Shown: in pieces, positions 63,571 to 64,000 of the stretch
How positions within the stretch are numbered: the first letter of the stretch is position 1
Layout: every line of letters begins with the position of its first letter
From: Auricularia sp. M13
Lineage: Eukaryota > Basidiomycota > Agaricomycetes > Auriculariales > Auriculariaceae
Assembly (NCBI GenBank): GCA_037042915.1
Contig: CM073200.1
Coordinates: 682,001 to 746,000, forward strand
Direction of reading: 5' to 3'
DNA length: 64,000 nucleotides
Translations under genes and position numbers: made by a program
The notes under the pieces: generated by a model
Seen by the model: only the letters and a program-made list of their open reading frames with translations
Told to the model about the DNA's origin: nothing
The model's database searches: none

Positions 63571-64000
63571 TGACTATCCTGTCAGCGAGGTGGACCATGC
63601 CTTCCGGTACTGCCGTGCTCCGTCCGGACGGTGCACAGCCTCCCGTTGGCTTCAGCATCTCTGCGCGGCACGTCCAAGGCCTAAATAGGCCGCCGCCTAG
63701 TACTCATTTGGCTTTCCTGTCCCCTCAAGGCAGTAAATTTGGGCCGCATGAGGCACTTGCTTGTCCTTCAGAAGTTCGTGCATAGCTTCTTCAGTCGGGG
63801 CGCCGGTTCACACCCATTCTGTCCGTCAGAGTTCAAGATGACGCGTCTATTCTATTTCGCGTGTACGTTGGCACAGGCCCACATGACGGGAAGGGAACGG
63901 TATCAGCGGGGGGCAAGGAGCTGGGGTCCGAGCGTGCTGAGTGGAGGGCTGATTCGCATTTTATCTACTGCGCGTCACGGCTGAGTAAGCCGCTGGCTGG
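63571..64000. other. Window edge, nothing recognised
   Basis: May hold the 5' end of the LINE on the minus strand or host sequence. The frames present show no motif. Confidence 0.35.

Noticed and set aside
1-64000. tRNA or rRNA genes
   Set aside because: A few TTC-containing T-loop-like strings occur (for example near 2646 and 40097), but none had a matching acceptor stem or A box by eye. A tRNA scan would be decisive.

Overview
This window is fungal nuclear DNA, most likely from an agaricomycete (mushroom-forming basidiomycete). The evidence is genes broken by many 45-65 nt introns, a GC-rich coding bias, and families typical of that group: heme-thiolate peroxygenases, a degenerate agaricomycete kinase-like family, DUF3292 and F-box proteins. 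The species cannot be told from the sequence.

Positions 1-22,050 are a transposon-rich block laid over at least two host genes. A 379-residue multi-span membrane protein gene (466-11,718) is stretched from about 1.4 kb to 11.3 kb by a full Ty1/Copia-type element (945-8,089), a small gag-only LTR element (9,482-11,321) and probably a third insertion inside an intron (8,567-9,385). Each clean insertion has a 5-bp target duplication, and the reading frame closes perfectly when the elements are removed. A MYND zinc-finger gene (12,768-15,608) is split by a 752-bp solo LTR. Next comes a palindromic MITE cut by a second solo LTR of the same family (16,877-18,413), an apparently intact autonomous DDE DNA transposon (18,429-21,681) and a small MITE (21,720-22,047).

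Positions 22,241-57,705 are a gene-dense host segment. In order it holds: an AP180/YAP1801-type clathrin adaptor, a class 1A-like dihydroorotate dehydrogenase, peroxygenase A (minus strand), a rhamnogalacturonan acetylesterase, the RNA helicase DBP9 with a hAT-type MITE at its stop codon, gluconokinase, peroxygenase B (plus strand, an inverted paralogue of A), GPI12, a secreted cysteine-rich protein, a RING-H2/PH/VWA protein with the layout of Ste5/Far1 mating scaffolds, two tandem kinase-like genes, a DUF3472 protein, a DUF3292 membrane protein, an F-box protein and a type II membrane glycosyltransferase-like protein. Exon borders for most of these were worked out by hand from splice sites, frame and family motifs.

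Positions 57,965-63,570 hold a degenerate non-LTR retrotransposon on the minus strand: endonuclease, reverse transcriptase, probable RNase H and terminal zinc motif, with a 31-nt poly(A) tail.

The most unusual items are: the decamer/palindrome clusters in the 1.9-kb leader of the Copia-type element; the gag-only element sharing its tRNA primer site; a mariner-like transposase with about 137 residues between the second Asp and the Glu; the RING-H2/PH/VWA scaffold; two GC-AG introns in housekeeping genes; the inverted peroxygenase pair with a conserved 29-nt exon; and the MITE that duplicated the DBP9 stop codon.
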